From an uncultured Acidobacteriota bacterium (lineage in GTDB: Bacteria > Acidobacteriota > Blastocatellia > Pyrinomonadales > Pyrinomonadaceae), in NCBI GenBank assembly GCA_902826795.1, contig CADEGD010000020.1:1-64000 (forward strand): DNA of 64,000 bases. Direction: 5' to 3'. The stretch's first letter is position 1, and every line of letters starts with the position of its first letter. Under the pieces are notes generated by a model that was given only the letters and a program-made list of their open reading frames with translations, was not told the origin of the DNA and searched no databases. The position numbers and the translations under genes are program-made. Below, piece by piece: positions 42,454 to 51,097 of the stretch.

Positions 42454-43347
42454 ATGAAATTCAACTTTAGCGAGGAAGTTTCGGGGGCGTTGCATTTCGG
42501 CCGCCCGGTGGTTGCGCTTGAGTCGACGGTGATCTCGCACGGGCTTCCGTATCCGCAGAACATCGAGACGGCGTATCGGCTTGAATCGATCATTCGCGAC
42601 GCGGGTGCAACGCCGGCGACGATCGCGGTGTTCGACGGCGAGGTTCACGCGGGCCTGGGCGACGAGCATTTCGAGCGGCTGGTCGCGAAAGACGTAAAAA
42701 AGATCTCCCGCCGCGATCTGCCGATCACCATCGGGCACGAGTTAACCGGAGCGACGACCGTTGCAACTACGACGTTTCTAGCCTACAAAGCCGGCATCAA
42801 GGTATTCGCCACCGGCGGCATCGGCGGCGTTCACCGCGGTGATCGCACCGACGTTTCCGCCGATCTGCCCGAACTCGCCCGAACGCCGATCATCGTCATT
42901 TGCTCAGGTGCAAAGATCGTCCTTGATCTGCCCGCGACGCGTGAATGGCTCGAAACATTCGGCGTGACCGTTCTTGGATGGAAGACCGATGATTTCCCCG
43001 CGTTCTATTCGCGATCCAGCGGCTTGTCGGTCGATGCCCGCGTGGATTCAGGCAAGGAAGTTTCGAAGATCGCCGAGATGCGAAACGAGCTTGAGATGTC
43101 GAACACGATACTTGTCGCGAATCCCGTTCCCGAGTCCGCCGAACTCAAGATAGCCGATGTAGAGGCGATGCTGTTCGATGCGTTGAAGTCGGCAAAGGAT
43201 AAAGGCATTAAGGGCAAGGAAGTCACTCCGTTTTTGCTCTCCGAGCTTTCCGAACGCAGCGAGGGAGCTACGCTAAAAGCCAACATCGCACTGCTCGAGA
43301 GCAATGCTCGTGTCGCGTCAGAGATCTCGTGTTCGTTGAACTATTGA
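42454..43347 (+). CDS. psuG: Pseudouridine-5'-phosphate glycosidase
   Basis: A 297-residue enzyme that splits pseudouridine 5'-phosphate into uracil and ribose 5-phosphate. Family motifs are ALESTVISHGLPYPQN, TTVATTTFLAYKAGIKVFATGGIGGVHRG and LGWKTDDFPAFYSRSSG. Length fits (E. coli 312). No pseudouridine kinase gene is adjacent. The start ATG follows a repeat and lacks a normal ribosome binding site; another ATG six bases upstream is followed at once by a stop. Confidence 0.95.
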   Translation: MKFNFSEEVSGALHFGRPVVALESTVISHGLPYPQNIETAYRLESIIRDAGATPATIAVFDGEVHAGLGDEHFERLVAKDVKKISRRDLPITIGHELTGATTVATTTFLAYKAGIKVFATGGIGGVHRGDRTDVSADLPELARTPIIVICSGAKIVLDLPATREWLETFGVTVLGWKTDDFPAFYSRSSGLSVDARVDSGKEVSKIAEMRNELEMSNTILVANPVPESAELKIADVEAMLFDALKSAKDKGIKGKEVTPFLLSELSERSEGATLKANIALLESNARVASEISCSLNY

Positions 43348-43358
43348 TTTCGCTCTTT

Positions 43359-43440
43359 TTCCGTGTTTTTTGTGCTTTTTGTGGTTAGAGCTTAAAGGCA
43401 GAACCACAGAACACACAGAAAAAACCTGAAAACACAGAAC
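43359..43440. repeat. Palindromic repeat, family A (ACCACAGAAAACACAG)
   Basis: The left part TTCCGTGTTTTTTGTGC (43359-43375) to GTGGTT pairs imperfectly with AACCACAGAACACACAG (43402-43418) and the following AAAACACAGAAC. It lies between convergent psuG and the SH3-like protein gene. Confidence 0.75.
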
Positions 43441-43454
43441 AAGAGACTCTAAAG

Positions 43455-44213
43455 CTAGTTCGCTGTCCTCGCCATCTTTTCCTTCAGAGAATCCAGACGC
43501 TTCTGAGCCTCGACCGCTTCGTTAGATCCCTTATTTTTCAGTACCAACTCCTTCCAGCTGGCTCCGTCATAGTGAAACTGTTTAGTCGACGGGTTGAAAA
43601 CGAATGTGATACCGATCCTTCGGTAGCGATCGAGGCTGACGTAGTTGAGGTAATAGCTGTGAAGCGGAGCAGCGGACGCTGCCATTTCGGCGCGGATGAG
43701 TTGCCGGGTTGCGTCACGCGATAACTTAGACGCAGCATCTTCAAGCAGATCGCCGTATAGCAAAAGGATCGGGGCCCGGAACTGCGATGTCGGGAAGAGG
43801 TTGAAGAATTCAGTCGCCGTTTCGATCTGATCAAATCCGTTCATCGATTGGATCAGCCGCGCGAGCCGGGCGTCGTCGCCATCGCGAAACTTGCCGAACA
43901 CCGCATCCGCCTGAACCCAGCCCGAACCGGTCGGGATTGCCGCGACTCGATAAAACTTTACGCCGTCGGCCTCGGCAACTCCCATGATCTTCACCACTCG
44001 ACCGCGACGCATCCGCTGCATCGGCACCGCGAATAGGCTCGGTTTTGGGCGAAGTACGGAAAGAGTTTCATCCATCACGTAAGCCGTCTGCCCGATCTCG
44101 CGGGGCTTTGCGACGGCGGAGGGCGTCGGGCGGATAGCCCGTCGAGTCTGGGTGAAGGAATCAACAGCGAACGCCGTTAGGCATACGAGTATCGCGGTGA
44201 GGGCGACTTTCAT
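43455..44213 (-). CDS. Secreted protein with SH3-like domain
   Basis: A 252-residue exported protein. A signal peptide (to about residue 21) precedes a beta-rich region at about 42-105 (TLSVLRPKPS ... GRVVKIMGVAEADGVKFYRVAA ... GWVQADAVFG) that fits a bacterial SH3-like fold, and a helical C-terminal half that resembles the accessory region of some acidobacterial envelope proteins. Function unknown. It reads in the same direction as ruvC, which lies 18 bases upstream. Confidence 0.75.
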   Translation of the reverse strand: MKVALTAILVCLTAFAVDSFTQTRRAIRPTPSAVAKPREIGQTAYVMDETLSVLRPKPSLFAVPMQRMRRGRVVKIMGVAEADGVKFYRVAAIPTGSGWVQADAVFGKFRDGDDARLARLIQSMNGFDQIETATEFFNLFPTSQFRAPILLLYGDLLEDAASKLSRDATRQLIRAEMAASAAPLHSYYLNYVSLDRYRRIGITFVFNPSTKQFHYDGASWKELVLKNKGSNEAVEAQKRLDSLKEKMARTAN

Positions 44214-44231
44214 AAGTTAAGAAAAATAAGG

Positions 44232-44735
44232 CTACTTACTGATAGCTTTTGCGATCCTGTCCTGCACGCCAGCGTGGTGAAAGTGGCAGATCGCGATCGC
44301 AAGAGCATCGGCTACGTCATGCGGTTTCGGAGTATCTTTTAACCGCAGAAGAATGCGGACCATCTCGCCGACCTGATGTTTCTCGGCCGCTCCATAGCCG
44401 ACAACCGTTTGCTTGATCAGCCGCGGCGCGTATTCGGCTATTGCAAGGCCGCGTTGTTCGGCCAGCAGCAGTACGACGCCGCGTACCTGGCCGAGCTTCA
44501 TTGCGACGCTCACGTTGGCCGCATAAAAAGCATCTTCGATCGAAAGTGAGTCGGGCGAAAGCCGGTCGATCACGTCAGTCAGCCCGGCATAGATCTTTGC
44601 CAGCCGCTGAGAAAACGGCATCTTTGGGCTCGACTTAACAGTGCCAAAATCGACGCACGAGTATTTCAACCCCGAACCCTCGACCAAACCCCAGCCGAGC
44701 GTTTCGCTGCCCGGATCGATACCCAAAACTCGCAT
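44232..44735 (-). CDS. ruvC: Holliday junction resolvase RuvC
   Basis: A 167-residue endonuclease that resolves recombination intermediates. The four acidic active-site residues are D7, E67, D140 and D143 (DVADALAIA), matching the E. coli D7/E66/D138/D141 set. The start ATG gives the typical MRVLGIDPG. ruvA and ruvB are not adjacent. Confidence 0.96.
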   Translation of the reverse strand: MRVLGIDPGSETLGWGLVEGSGLKYSCVDFGTVKSSPKMPFSQRLAKIYAGLTDVIDRLSPDSLSIEDAFYAANVSVAMKLGQVRGVVLLLAEQRGLAIAEYAPRLIKQTVVGYGAAEKHQVGEMVRILLRLKDTPKPHDVADALAIAICHFHHAGVQDRIAKAISK

Positions 44736-44846
44736 GGAATCGTTGCAAAGATAACCGAATTGCGTGCGGCGGGCAAGTCAATGTCTGCGAGCGTGGCTCC
44801 ACTTTGTAAAAAACAGCCTAACGCCTTAGAATCCATAGGAATAGCC

Positions 44847-45785
44847 GTGCCCAACAAACACGAAATTAATGCCACCAACGCTGCCTCACAGCAGACGCTG
44901 GGATCGATCCGCGTCCTGCTCGACGGGATCATCGACTACGCCGGGCTTTTTCCGCCGTCGCAGCTCTCGATGCAGGAGGCGGTGATCAATTACGCGACGT
45001 ACCGCGGGAGTACGTTCAGTTGGATGCTCGGGCGATTTGTCGTGCAAGCGGCGCGGCTGGATGAATTTATCGATGCGGCTGGCGATCTGGTGCCGCGAGA
45101 CGGCGAGAATCGATGGCAGTTAGCCGTAACCGCCGGCGAAGACATCAACGAGACGATCAAGATCATTCGCGATTTCAATCGTGCAAATTCGCAGGGGGCC
45201 GTAGCCGACGTGCTTGAGGTTAAGGCGAATACCATTTCGAAGATCGAGAATACGGTCGCACTTTTGCCGGACGAGATAACGGCCTATTTCGAAGTCGCCA
45301 CCGGCGAGGCGCTGGCCGATCTTGTAACGACGCTGTCGATCAAAGGCCAGCGGGCAAAGCTCCGCACGGGCGGCGTCACGCCGGACGCGTTTCCGTCGTC
45401 AAAGCAGATCATCCGCTTCGTGCGTACCTGCATGGCGGCGAACGTGCCGTTCAAGGCGACGGCCGGATTGCATCACCCTATCCGCTGTTTCAAGCCGCTG
45501 ACCTACGCGGCGAACGCTCCGCGTGGAACGATGCACGGTTTTCTCAACCTGCTGATGATGGCCGGGTTCGCCCGCGAGAGCTATCGCGTCTCCTATCTCG
45601 AAGAGCTGATGGAAGAGGAGTTTGAAGAGGCGTTCAACTTCACCGAACTCGGCGTCGATTGGCGCGACGGCCACTCGCTCACCACCGCCCAACTCGGCTG
45701 GCTCCGCCAAAAAGGAATGCAGTCCTTCGGCTCCTGCTCGTTCGACGAGCCGATCGCGGACCTTGAGTCAATGGGCCTTCTCTAG
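44847..45785 (+). CDS. Conserved protein of unknown function upstream of fumarylacetoacetase
   Basis: A 312-residue soluble protein. Alternating beta and alpha segments (TAYFEVATG, KLRTGGVTPDAFPSSKQIIRFV, PFKATAGLHHPI) suggest a TIM-barrel of the aldolase kind; the Lys in FKATAGLHHPIR could be catalytic, but this is a guess. GTG at 44847 has AGGA six bases upstream and is preferred to in-frame starts back to 44760. It precedes fahA on the same strand and may act in the same pathway. Family not named. Confidence 0.75.
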   Translation: MPNKHEINATNAASQQTLGSIRVLLDGIIDYAGLFPPSQLSMQEAVINYATYRGSTFSWMLGRFVVQAARLDEFIDAAGDLVPRDGENRWQLAVTAGEDINETIKIIRDFNRANSQGAVADVLEVKANTISKIENTVALLPDEITAYFEVATGEALADLVTTLSIKGQRAKLRTGGVTPDAFPSSKQIIRFVRTCMAANVPFKATAGLHHPIRCFKPLTYAANAPRGTMHGFLNLLMMAGFARESYRVSYLEELMEEEFEEAFNFTELGVDWRDGHSLTTAQLGWLRQKGMQSFGSCSFDEPIADLESMGLL

Positions 45786-45792
45786 TTTGTTT

Positions 45793-45861
45793 GCCCGCGA
45801 AATAAGCGAAAGAACGCGAAAATGCTTTCATTATTTTTAGCGATTTTCGCGTATTTCGCGG
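45793..45861. repeat. Palindromic repeat, CCCGCGAAATACGC family
   Basis: CCCGCGAAATA (45793-45803) and TATTTCGCGGG (45851-45861) pair perfectly, with further CGCGAAA words between. It fills the gap before fahA, ending 11 bases before the ATG, as the copy at 14011 does before moxR. Confidence 0.8.
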
Positions 45862-45872
45862 GGTAAATTCTT

Positions 45873-47207
45873 ATGACTTACCAGATCAACGAAACCCACG
45901 ATCCGAACCTGAAAAGCTGGGTCGAATCAGCCAACGATCCGAATACGGATTTTCCGATACAGAATCTGCCGTTTTGTTCACTGCTTGTGCCTGAACCCAA
46001 TCAAGATTGGAATTACTGGATTCCTGCGGTTGCTATTGGAAAAGAGTTCTTGAACCTTCGGAAGTGTGTGGAAATTGGCTTGTGGGATGATGGCTGGGAT
46101 TTTGCTTTTGGTCAAGAAATGGGTGCAGGTGGGAAAGCTCTCACCTCCCTCTTCGCATTTGACGAAATTGATTCGCTCCGTAGCGATGTTTCTCACATCC
46201 TTTCGGAGGGCTTCCACTTAGTAGATAGGGCAAGAGAGTGTTTGATTTCGCAAACTGAGATTTCATCATTTGGTCTTCCAACCGCAATAGGCGATTACAC
46301 CGACTTCTACTGCTCGATCTTCCACGCCACTAACGTCGGGTCGATGTTTCGGCCAGAGGCGCCGTTGTTGCCGAATTACAAGTATGTGCCGATCGGGTAC
46401 CACGGGCGGGCCTCGAGCATTGTGGTGAGCGGGACGGACGTGAAGCGGCCGCACGGGCAGAACCGGAGCGATGCGGAGAAGCCGCCGGTCTTTATTCCGG
46501 CGAAGAATCTCGATTACGAGATGGAGCTTGGTTTCTTCGTCGGGAAGGGTAACGAGCTCGGCCAGCCGATAAATATTAAAGACGCCGAGGAACACATTTT
46601 CGGGATGTGCCTTGTCAACGACTGGTCCGCTCGCGACATACAGGCTTGGGAATATCAGCCGCTCGGGCCGTTTCTGGCCAAGAACTTCGCGACCACTATC
46701 TCGCCGTTTGTTGTGACAATGGAAGCACTGGCGCCGTTCCGCACGCCCGCATTCGAACGCGACCCGGACGATCCGCAGCCGCTCGGATATCTGAGCGACG
46801 AGAACAACAAAAAGTTCGGCGGGCTCGACATCAATCTGGAGGCTTACATCCAGACCGAGAAGATGCGTGATGAAAAGATCGAACCGTTCCTCGTTTCACG
46901 CTCCAACACAAAGGACCTCTACTGGACCGTTGGTCAGATGCTGACGCATCACGCCTCGAACGGCTGCAACCTGCAGACCGGCGACCTTATCGCGTCCGGC
47001 ACCGTCAGCGGCAGCGAAAAGTCGGAACGCGGATGCCTGCTCGAGCGCACATGGCGCGGCACCGAACCGATCGAACTGCCCAATGGTGAAACGCGTCGAT
47101 TCCTCGAAGACGGCGACGAAGTGATAATGAAGGGCTTCTGCGAACGCGAAGGATTTCGGCGGATAGGATTCGGCGAATGCCGCGGTCGTGTCCTTCCGGC
47201 GGATTAA
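45873..47207 (+). CDS. fahA: Fumarylacetoacetase
   Basis: A 444-residue hydrolase for the last step of tyrosine breakdown (4-fumarylacetoacetate to fumarate and acetoacetate). Motifs DYTDFYCSIFHATNVGSMFRP, PIGYHGRASSIVVSGT, LDYEMELGFFVGKGNELG and NDWSARDIQAWEYQPLGPFLAKNF contain the metal and catalytic residues, all kept. GC content changes inside the gene: about 46% at 45961-46260 against over 60% from about 46380. This hints at recombination joining two alleles. Confidence 0.96.
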   Translation: MTYQINETHDPNLKSWVESANDPNTDFPIQNLPFCSLLVPEPNQDWNYWIPAVAIGKEFLNLRKCVEIGLWDDGWDFAFGQEMGAGGKALTSLFAFDEIDSLRSDVSHILSEGFHLVDRARECLISQTEISSFGLPTAIGDYTDFYCSIFHATNVGSMFRPEAPLLPNYKYVPIGYHGRASSIVVSGTDVKRPHGQNRSDAEKPPVFIPAKNLDYEMELGFFVGKGNELGQPINIKDAEEHIFGMCLVNDWSARDIQAWEYQPLGPFLAKNFATTISPFVVTMEALAPFRTPAFERDPDDPQPLGYLSDENNKKFGGLDINLEAYIQTEKMRDEKIEPFLVSRSNTKDLYWTVGQMLTHHASNGCNLQTGDLIASGTVSGSEKSERGCLLERTWRGTEPIELPNGETRRFLEDGDEVIMKGFCEREGFRRIGFGECRGRVLPAD

Positions 47208-47214
47208 GAATTTT

Positions 47215-47245
47215 GCCCGCGAATTACGCGAATAGACGCGAATAT
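47215..47245. repeat. Half copy of the CCCGCGAAATACGC repeat
   Basis: GCCCGCGAATTACGCGAATA, followed by GACGCGAATA, repeats the left half of the elements at 14011 and 45793 but has no right arm. It lies between fahA and fdhD. Confidence 0.6.
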
Positions 47246-47253
47246 TTTTCATC

Positions 47254-48150
47254 GTGGAATTGTCAGTAGCAATAACGCAGATCGAAGTTAAGCGAATTTC
47301 GGATAATGAGCTTGTCGATCATTCTGACGATCTCGCGGTCGAGGAGCCGCTGGAGATCCGCTTAGGATTTGCGGATGGCACGCATCAGGCGGTGTCGATC
47401 ACGATGCGGACGCCAGGTGAAGATAGCGAGCTGGCGGTCGGGTTTCTGTTCACTGAAGGCATTCTGAAGTCGCCCGATCAGGTGAAGCAGGTGCGGCATT
47501 GCGGGCTGAAGATCGGGAAGTCAACGGGAACGCTCGACCGGGCCGCGGCTTTGAACTCCAACACCATCCGCGTCGACCTGGCCGAGAACGTCGAACTCGA
47601 TCTCAAGAAACTCGAACGGCATTTCTACACGACATCTAGCTGCGGCGTTTGCGGCAAGTCTTCGATCGAGGCACTTCAAACCGGAGCGACAAGAATTGAG
47701 AGCGAACTGACCGTCAACGCCGACATCATTCACCGCCTTCCCGAAACTCTCCGGGCCGCTCAATCGACGTTCGACAAAACGGGTGGGCTTCACGCATCGG
47801 CGCTGTTCGAGGCGGACGGATCGCTCGTCATTGTTCGCGAAGATGTCGGACGCCACAACGCGCTCGACAAGGTGATCGGGACGAAGTTCATGGAAGATAA
47901 CGTTCCGCTTTCCGACAAGATCCTGCTCGTCAGCGGCCGAGCGAGTTTCGAGCTTGTGCAGAAAGCTCTTATGGCCGGCATCCCGATCCTCGCCGCTGTC
48001 GGAGCCCCGTCGAGTTTGGCTGTCGAACTCGCGAGTGAGTTCGGGATGACGCTGATCGGCTTCGTCCGCGACGGACGATTTAATATCTATTGCGGCGAGC
48101 AACGCGTTTTGCTTACTGCTAATAGCTCAGAGCTTACGGCTATTCCTTAA
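47254..48150 (+). CDS. fdhD: Formate dehydrogenase accessory sulfurtransferase FdhD
   Basis: A 298-residue protein that transfers sulfur from IscS to the molybdenum cofactor of formate dehydrogenase. The Cys pair that carries the persulfide is in SSCGVCGKSS. Other motifs are RTPGEDSELAVGFLFTEGI, VREDVGRHNALDKVIG and LVSGRASFELVQKA. The start is GTG at 47254. The last codons and stop come from a repeat. The gene precedes the oxidoreductase it would activate and mobA. Confidence 0.95.
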   Translation: MELSVAITQIEVKRISDNELVDHSDDLAVEEPLEIRLGFADGTHQAVSITMRTPGEDSELAVGFLFTEGILKSPDQVKQVRHCGLKIGKSTGTLDRAAALNSNTIRVDLAENVELDLKKLERHFYTTSSCGVCGKSSIEALQTGATRIESELTVNADIIHRLPETLRAAQSTFDKTGGLHASALFEADGSLVIVREDVGRHNALDKVIGTKFMEDNVPLSDKILLVSGRASFELVQKALMAGIPILAAVGAPSSLAVELASEFGMTLIGFVRDGRFNIYCGEQRVLLTANSSELTAIP

Positions 48151-48183
48151 ATTACAGCCATAAAGCTATTAGCTTTAAGCTCT
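48118..48183. repeat. Palindromic repeat extending the fdhD 3' end
   Basis: GCTAATAGCT (48118-48127) pairs with AGCTATTAGC (48164-48173), and AGAGCTTA (48129-48136) pairs with TAAGCTCT (48176-48183). The left half encodes the last residues of FdhD (NSSELTAIP). Confidence 0.65.
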
Positions 48184-48196
48184 AAGACGATCCGAT

Positions 48197-48284
48197 GTGA
48201 ATAGTACTAAGGCAGAATTAAAGGTTTCCGATCCCAAAGAGACCGCCGCGGGGCTCGAGGCCGTGACGACGACGGCAGAAGGTT
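48197..48284 (+). other. Frameshifted 5' end of the fdhF-like gene
   Basis: From GTG at 48197, 29 codons read VNSTKAELKVSDPKETAAG and LEAVTTTAEG, the kind of N-terminus expected for YdeP-type proteins. They run into the oxidoreductase frame only if one T is removed at 48283-48284. The total would then be 759 residues, the length of E. coli YdeP. Confidence 0.65.
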
Positions 48285-50477
48285 GTGTTCGGCAAGATGG
48301 GCGTGGTTCGCGGCATGCGGGCGATGCTGAAGATCAATCAGGCCGGTGGCGTTGACTGTCAGTCATGCGCGTGGCCTGATCCGGAAAGCCATCGGACGAT
48401 AGCGGAGTTTTGCGAGAACGGCGCAAAGGCGATGGCGGACGAGGGCGCGACGAAGCGGGCCGGTGCCGAGTTCTTTGCGGGTTATTCGGTGGAAGAATTA
48501 TCGCGGCAGTCCGATCATTGGTTGAACGATCAGGGTCGATTGACCGAACCCCTGGTACTGCGTGAAGGCGGAACGCACTACGAGCCAATCTCTTGGGATT
48601 CAGCGTTCGAGCTGATCGCCGGGAAGCTTAATTCACTCGCGTCGCCCGACGAAGCGATCTTTTATACTTCGGGCCGCACGTCGAACGAAGCCGCATTTCT
48701 ATATCAACTTTTCGTCCGGCAATTCGGGACAAACAATCTGCCCGACTGCTCGAATATGTGTCACGAGTCTACGAGTGTCGCGCTTGCCGAATCGATAGGG
48801 CTCGGCAAGGCGACGATACGGCTTGAGGATTTTGAGAAGGCTGATCTCGTGATCGTGATCGGGCAGAATCCGGGAACGAATGCGCCGCGAATGTTGACGT
48901 CGCTCGAAATGGCGAAAGCGAGCGGGGCGAAAATGATCGCGATCAATCCGCTGCCCGAGGCGGGTTTGCTGAACTTCACCGATCCGAATCCGCAGCACGG
49001 GCATCCGTTTTCGATACTTGGGAAAGGCGTGAAACTAGCCGACTTGCATCTGCCGGTTCGCATCGGTGGCGACATGGCGGTGCTGAAAGGGATGATGAAG
49101 GTTCTGTTCGAACGCGAACGTCAAAGTCCGGGAAGTATCTTTGATCACGATTTTATTTCGGCAAAGACTGAAGGCTACGACGATCTGATCGTCGCAGTGG
49201 ATGAGACTTCATGGGATGACATTCTCACCTCGTCTGGATTGGCGAAGGAGCAGATCGAAGAGGCAGCTGAGATGGTCATCGCCTCAGACGGATTTATCAC
49301 CTGCTGGGCGATGGGCGTTACGCAGCATACCGACGCGGTCGCTACGATACAGGACATTGTGAATCTACATTTGCTGCGCGGATCGATCGGGTGCGCGGGT
49401 GCGGGGCTGTGTCCGGTGCGAGGGCATTCGAATGTACAGGGCGATCGGACGATGGGTATTTGGGAGAAGATGGCGCCCGTGTTTCGCGAGAATCTCGAAC
49501 GCGAGTTTGGGTTTGATACGCCTGAACGTGACGGCTTCAACACCGTCGAATCCATTGCCGCAATGCTTGACGGACGAGCCAAAGTTTTTTTCGCAATGGG
49601 CGGAAATTTCGCAGCTGCTTCGCCTGATACACCGAACGTGGAGAAGGCACTAAGAAATTGTGACCTTACGGTTCAAGTCATTACGAAGCTGAATCGGACT
49701 GCGTTGGTGCCGGGCAAAGTTTCGCTGATCCTGCCGTGTCTTGGACGTTCGGAGAAAGACCTTCAAGCGAGCGGCGAACAATTCGTCTCCACCGAAAGCA
49801 CGATGCTGAACGTGCAGATGTCGAAGGGGATCTTCGAACCTGCGTCCGAAAATCTCCGCAGCGAGCCGTGGATAGTTTGTCGGCTTGCGAAGGCGACGCT
49901 TGGCGATCGTACCACCGTCAATTGGGATGCGATGGCCGCGGATTACGATAACATTCGCGACGCTATATCGCGTGTAGTTCCGGGATGCGAAAACTATAAC
50001 GAACGCATTCGGACTAAGACCGGATTCTACATGCCGAATCCGCCGAATCGAGGTGAGTTTTCTACGCCATCCGGCAAAGCTTCGTTTGCGGCGAGCAAAC
50101 TCGACGTGATCGATCTGCCGCCGGGCCGCCTGCTGATGACGACGATCCGCTCACACGATCAGTTCAACACGACGGTTTACGAATTCAACGATCGCTATCG
50201 CGGCATTCGCGGCTCGCGGCGTGTGATCTTTATGAATTCCAAGAATATTCTTGAGCTCGGTTTGGAAGCGGGACAGCCGGTCGATATTACGAGCCATTGG
50301 GACGACGGTGAAAGGAGCGTACACGGTTTTGCCATCGTTCCGTATCCGATCCCGAAGGATTGCTGTGCTACCTACTTTCCCGAAGCGAATCCGCTTGTAC
50401 CGCTGGGCAGCTACGCCAAGCGAAGCAACACTCCGACCTCGAAGTGTGTGATCGTTTCGATCAACGCGTCCGCATGA
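48285..50477 (+). CDS. FdhF/YdeP-family molybdopterin oxidoreductase
   Basis: A 730-residue (as open) molybdopterin-dependent oxidoreductase of the formate dehydrogenase H-like YdeP group. The N-terminal Cys cluster includes GVDCQSCAWPDP; molybdopterin-binding motifs include YTSGRTSNEAAFLYQL, IGQNPGTNAPRML and GAGLCPVRGHSNVQGDRTMGI. The position of Sec/Cys in FdhF is Cys here (SNMCHEST). The oxidised substrate is not certain; E. coli YdeP is linked to acid resistance. The GTG at 48285 has no proper ribosome binding site, and a single-base frameshift separates this frame from a natural N-terminus starting at 48197. fdhD and mobA flank it. Confidence 0.88.
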   Translation: MFGKMGVVRGMRAMLKINQAGGVDCQSCAWPDPESHRTIAEFCENGAKAMADEGATKRAGAEFFAGYSVEELSRQSDHWLNDQGRLTEPLVLREGGTHYEPISWDSAFELIAGKLNSLASPDEAIFYTSGRTSNEAAFLYQLFVRQFGTNNLPDCSNMCHESTSVALAESIGLGKATIRLEDFEKADLVIVIGQNPGTNAPRMLTSLEMAKASGAKMIAINPLPEAGLLNFTDPNPQHGHPFSILGKGVKLADLHLPVRIGGDMAVLKGMMKVLFERERQSPGSIFDHDFISAKTEGYDDLIVAVDETSWDDILTSSGLAKEQIEEAAEMVIASDGFITCWAMGVTQHTDAVATIQDIVNLHLLRGSIGCAGAGLCPVRGHSNVQGDRTMGIWEKMAPVFRENLEREFGFDTPERDGFNTVESIAAMLDGRAKVFFAMGGNFAAASPDTPNVEKALRNCDLTVQVITKLNRTALVPGKVSLILPCLGRSEKDLQASGEQFVSTESTMLNVQMSKGIFEPASENLRSEPWIVCRLAKATLGDRTTVNWDAMAADYDNIRDAISRVVPGCENYNERIRTKTGFYMPNPPNRGEFSTPSGKASFAASKLDVIDLPPGRLLMTTIRSHDQFNTTVYEFNDRYRGIRGSRRVIFMNSKNILELGLEAGQPVDITSHWDDGERSVHGFAIVPYPIPKDCCATYFPEANPLVPLGSYAKRSNTPTSKCVIVSINASA

Positions 50478-51061
50478 CCGCGACTCAGTCCTATATACTT
50501 ATCGGCGGCAACTCGACTCGATTCGGCTGCGACAAAGCGACGTTCGAATTCGAGGGTGAGATGCTCGCCGTTCGTGCCCTGAGAATCGTTGAATCTGCGT
50601 TTTCTGTTTCGACGGCAAAGTTCGTTTCTAAGGCGAGCGGCGGTTTTCTCGATCGCAAAACGATCGGCGATGTCTATCCGGATAGAGGCCCAGCCGGAGC
50701 GATTCATGCTGCTTTAGCGGATGCGAAAACGCCTTGGATATTCGTGCTTGCGTGTGACCTGCCGTTTGTCCGGCCGGAGTTTATAGCGAAACTCTCACAG
50801 CATGTTCACGGCGATTTTGGCTGCGTCATCCCGGTTCAGCCGGACGGCCGATGGCAGCCGTTGTGTGCTTTCTACAATGTCGAGAAATGCCTGGCCGCAT
50901 TCGAGCAGGTGCTGGCGGTTGGAGGCCGACTTCCTTCGCTGCGGTCGGTTGCCGGGGGCATCGTACCTCGGGTGGTTGAGTTTGAGGAATATGAAAACCT
51001 GCCCGACGCACATAATCTTCTCAAGAACGCGAACACCATGGCCGATCTCGACAGCATCTAA
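50474..51061 (+). CDS. mobA: Molybdenum cofactor guanylyltransferase
   Basis: A 195-residue enzyme that adds GMP to molybdopterin to form the MGD cofactor. The nucleotide-binding motif is IGGNSTRFGCDKATFEFEG, and VLACDLPFVRPEF holds the metal-binding Asp. The start ATG overlaps the oxidoreductase stop (ATGA), so the cofactor enzyme and its client are translated together. It is a little divergent from the usual LAGGxSxRMG. Confidence 0.9.
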   Translation: MTATQSYILIGGNSTRFGCDKATFEFEGEMLAVRALRIVESAFSVSTAKFVSKASGGFLDRKTIGDVYPDRGPAGAIHAALADAKTPWIFVLACDLPFVRPEFIAKLSQHVHGDFGCVIPVQPDGRWQPLCAFYNVEKCLAAFEQVLAVGGRLPSLRSVAGGIVPRVVEFEEYENLPDAHNLLKNANTMADLDSI

Positions 51062-51097
51062 TTTTGTTTGAATCGGCCGTGTGGCAAAATGTTAGTT

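Noticed and set aside
48285-50477. Sec codon in the formate-dehydrogenase-like protein
   Set aside because: No in-frame TGA; the position corresponding to Sec is an ordinary Cys (SNMCHEST).
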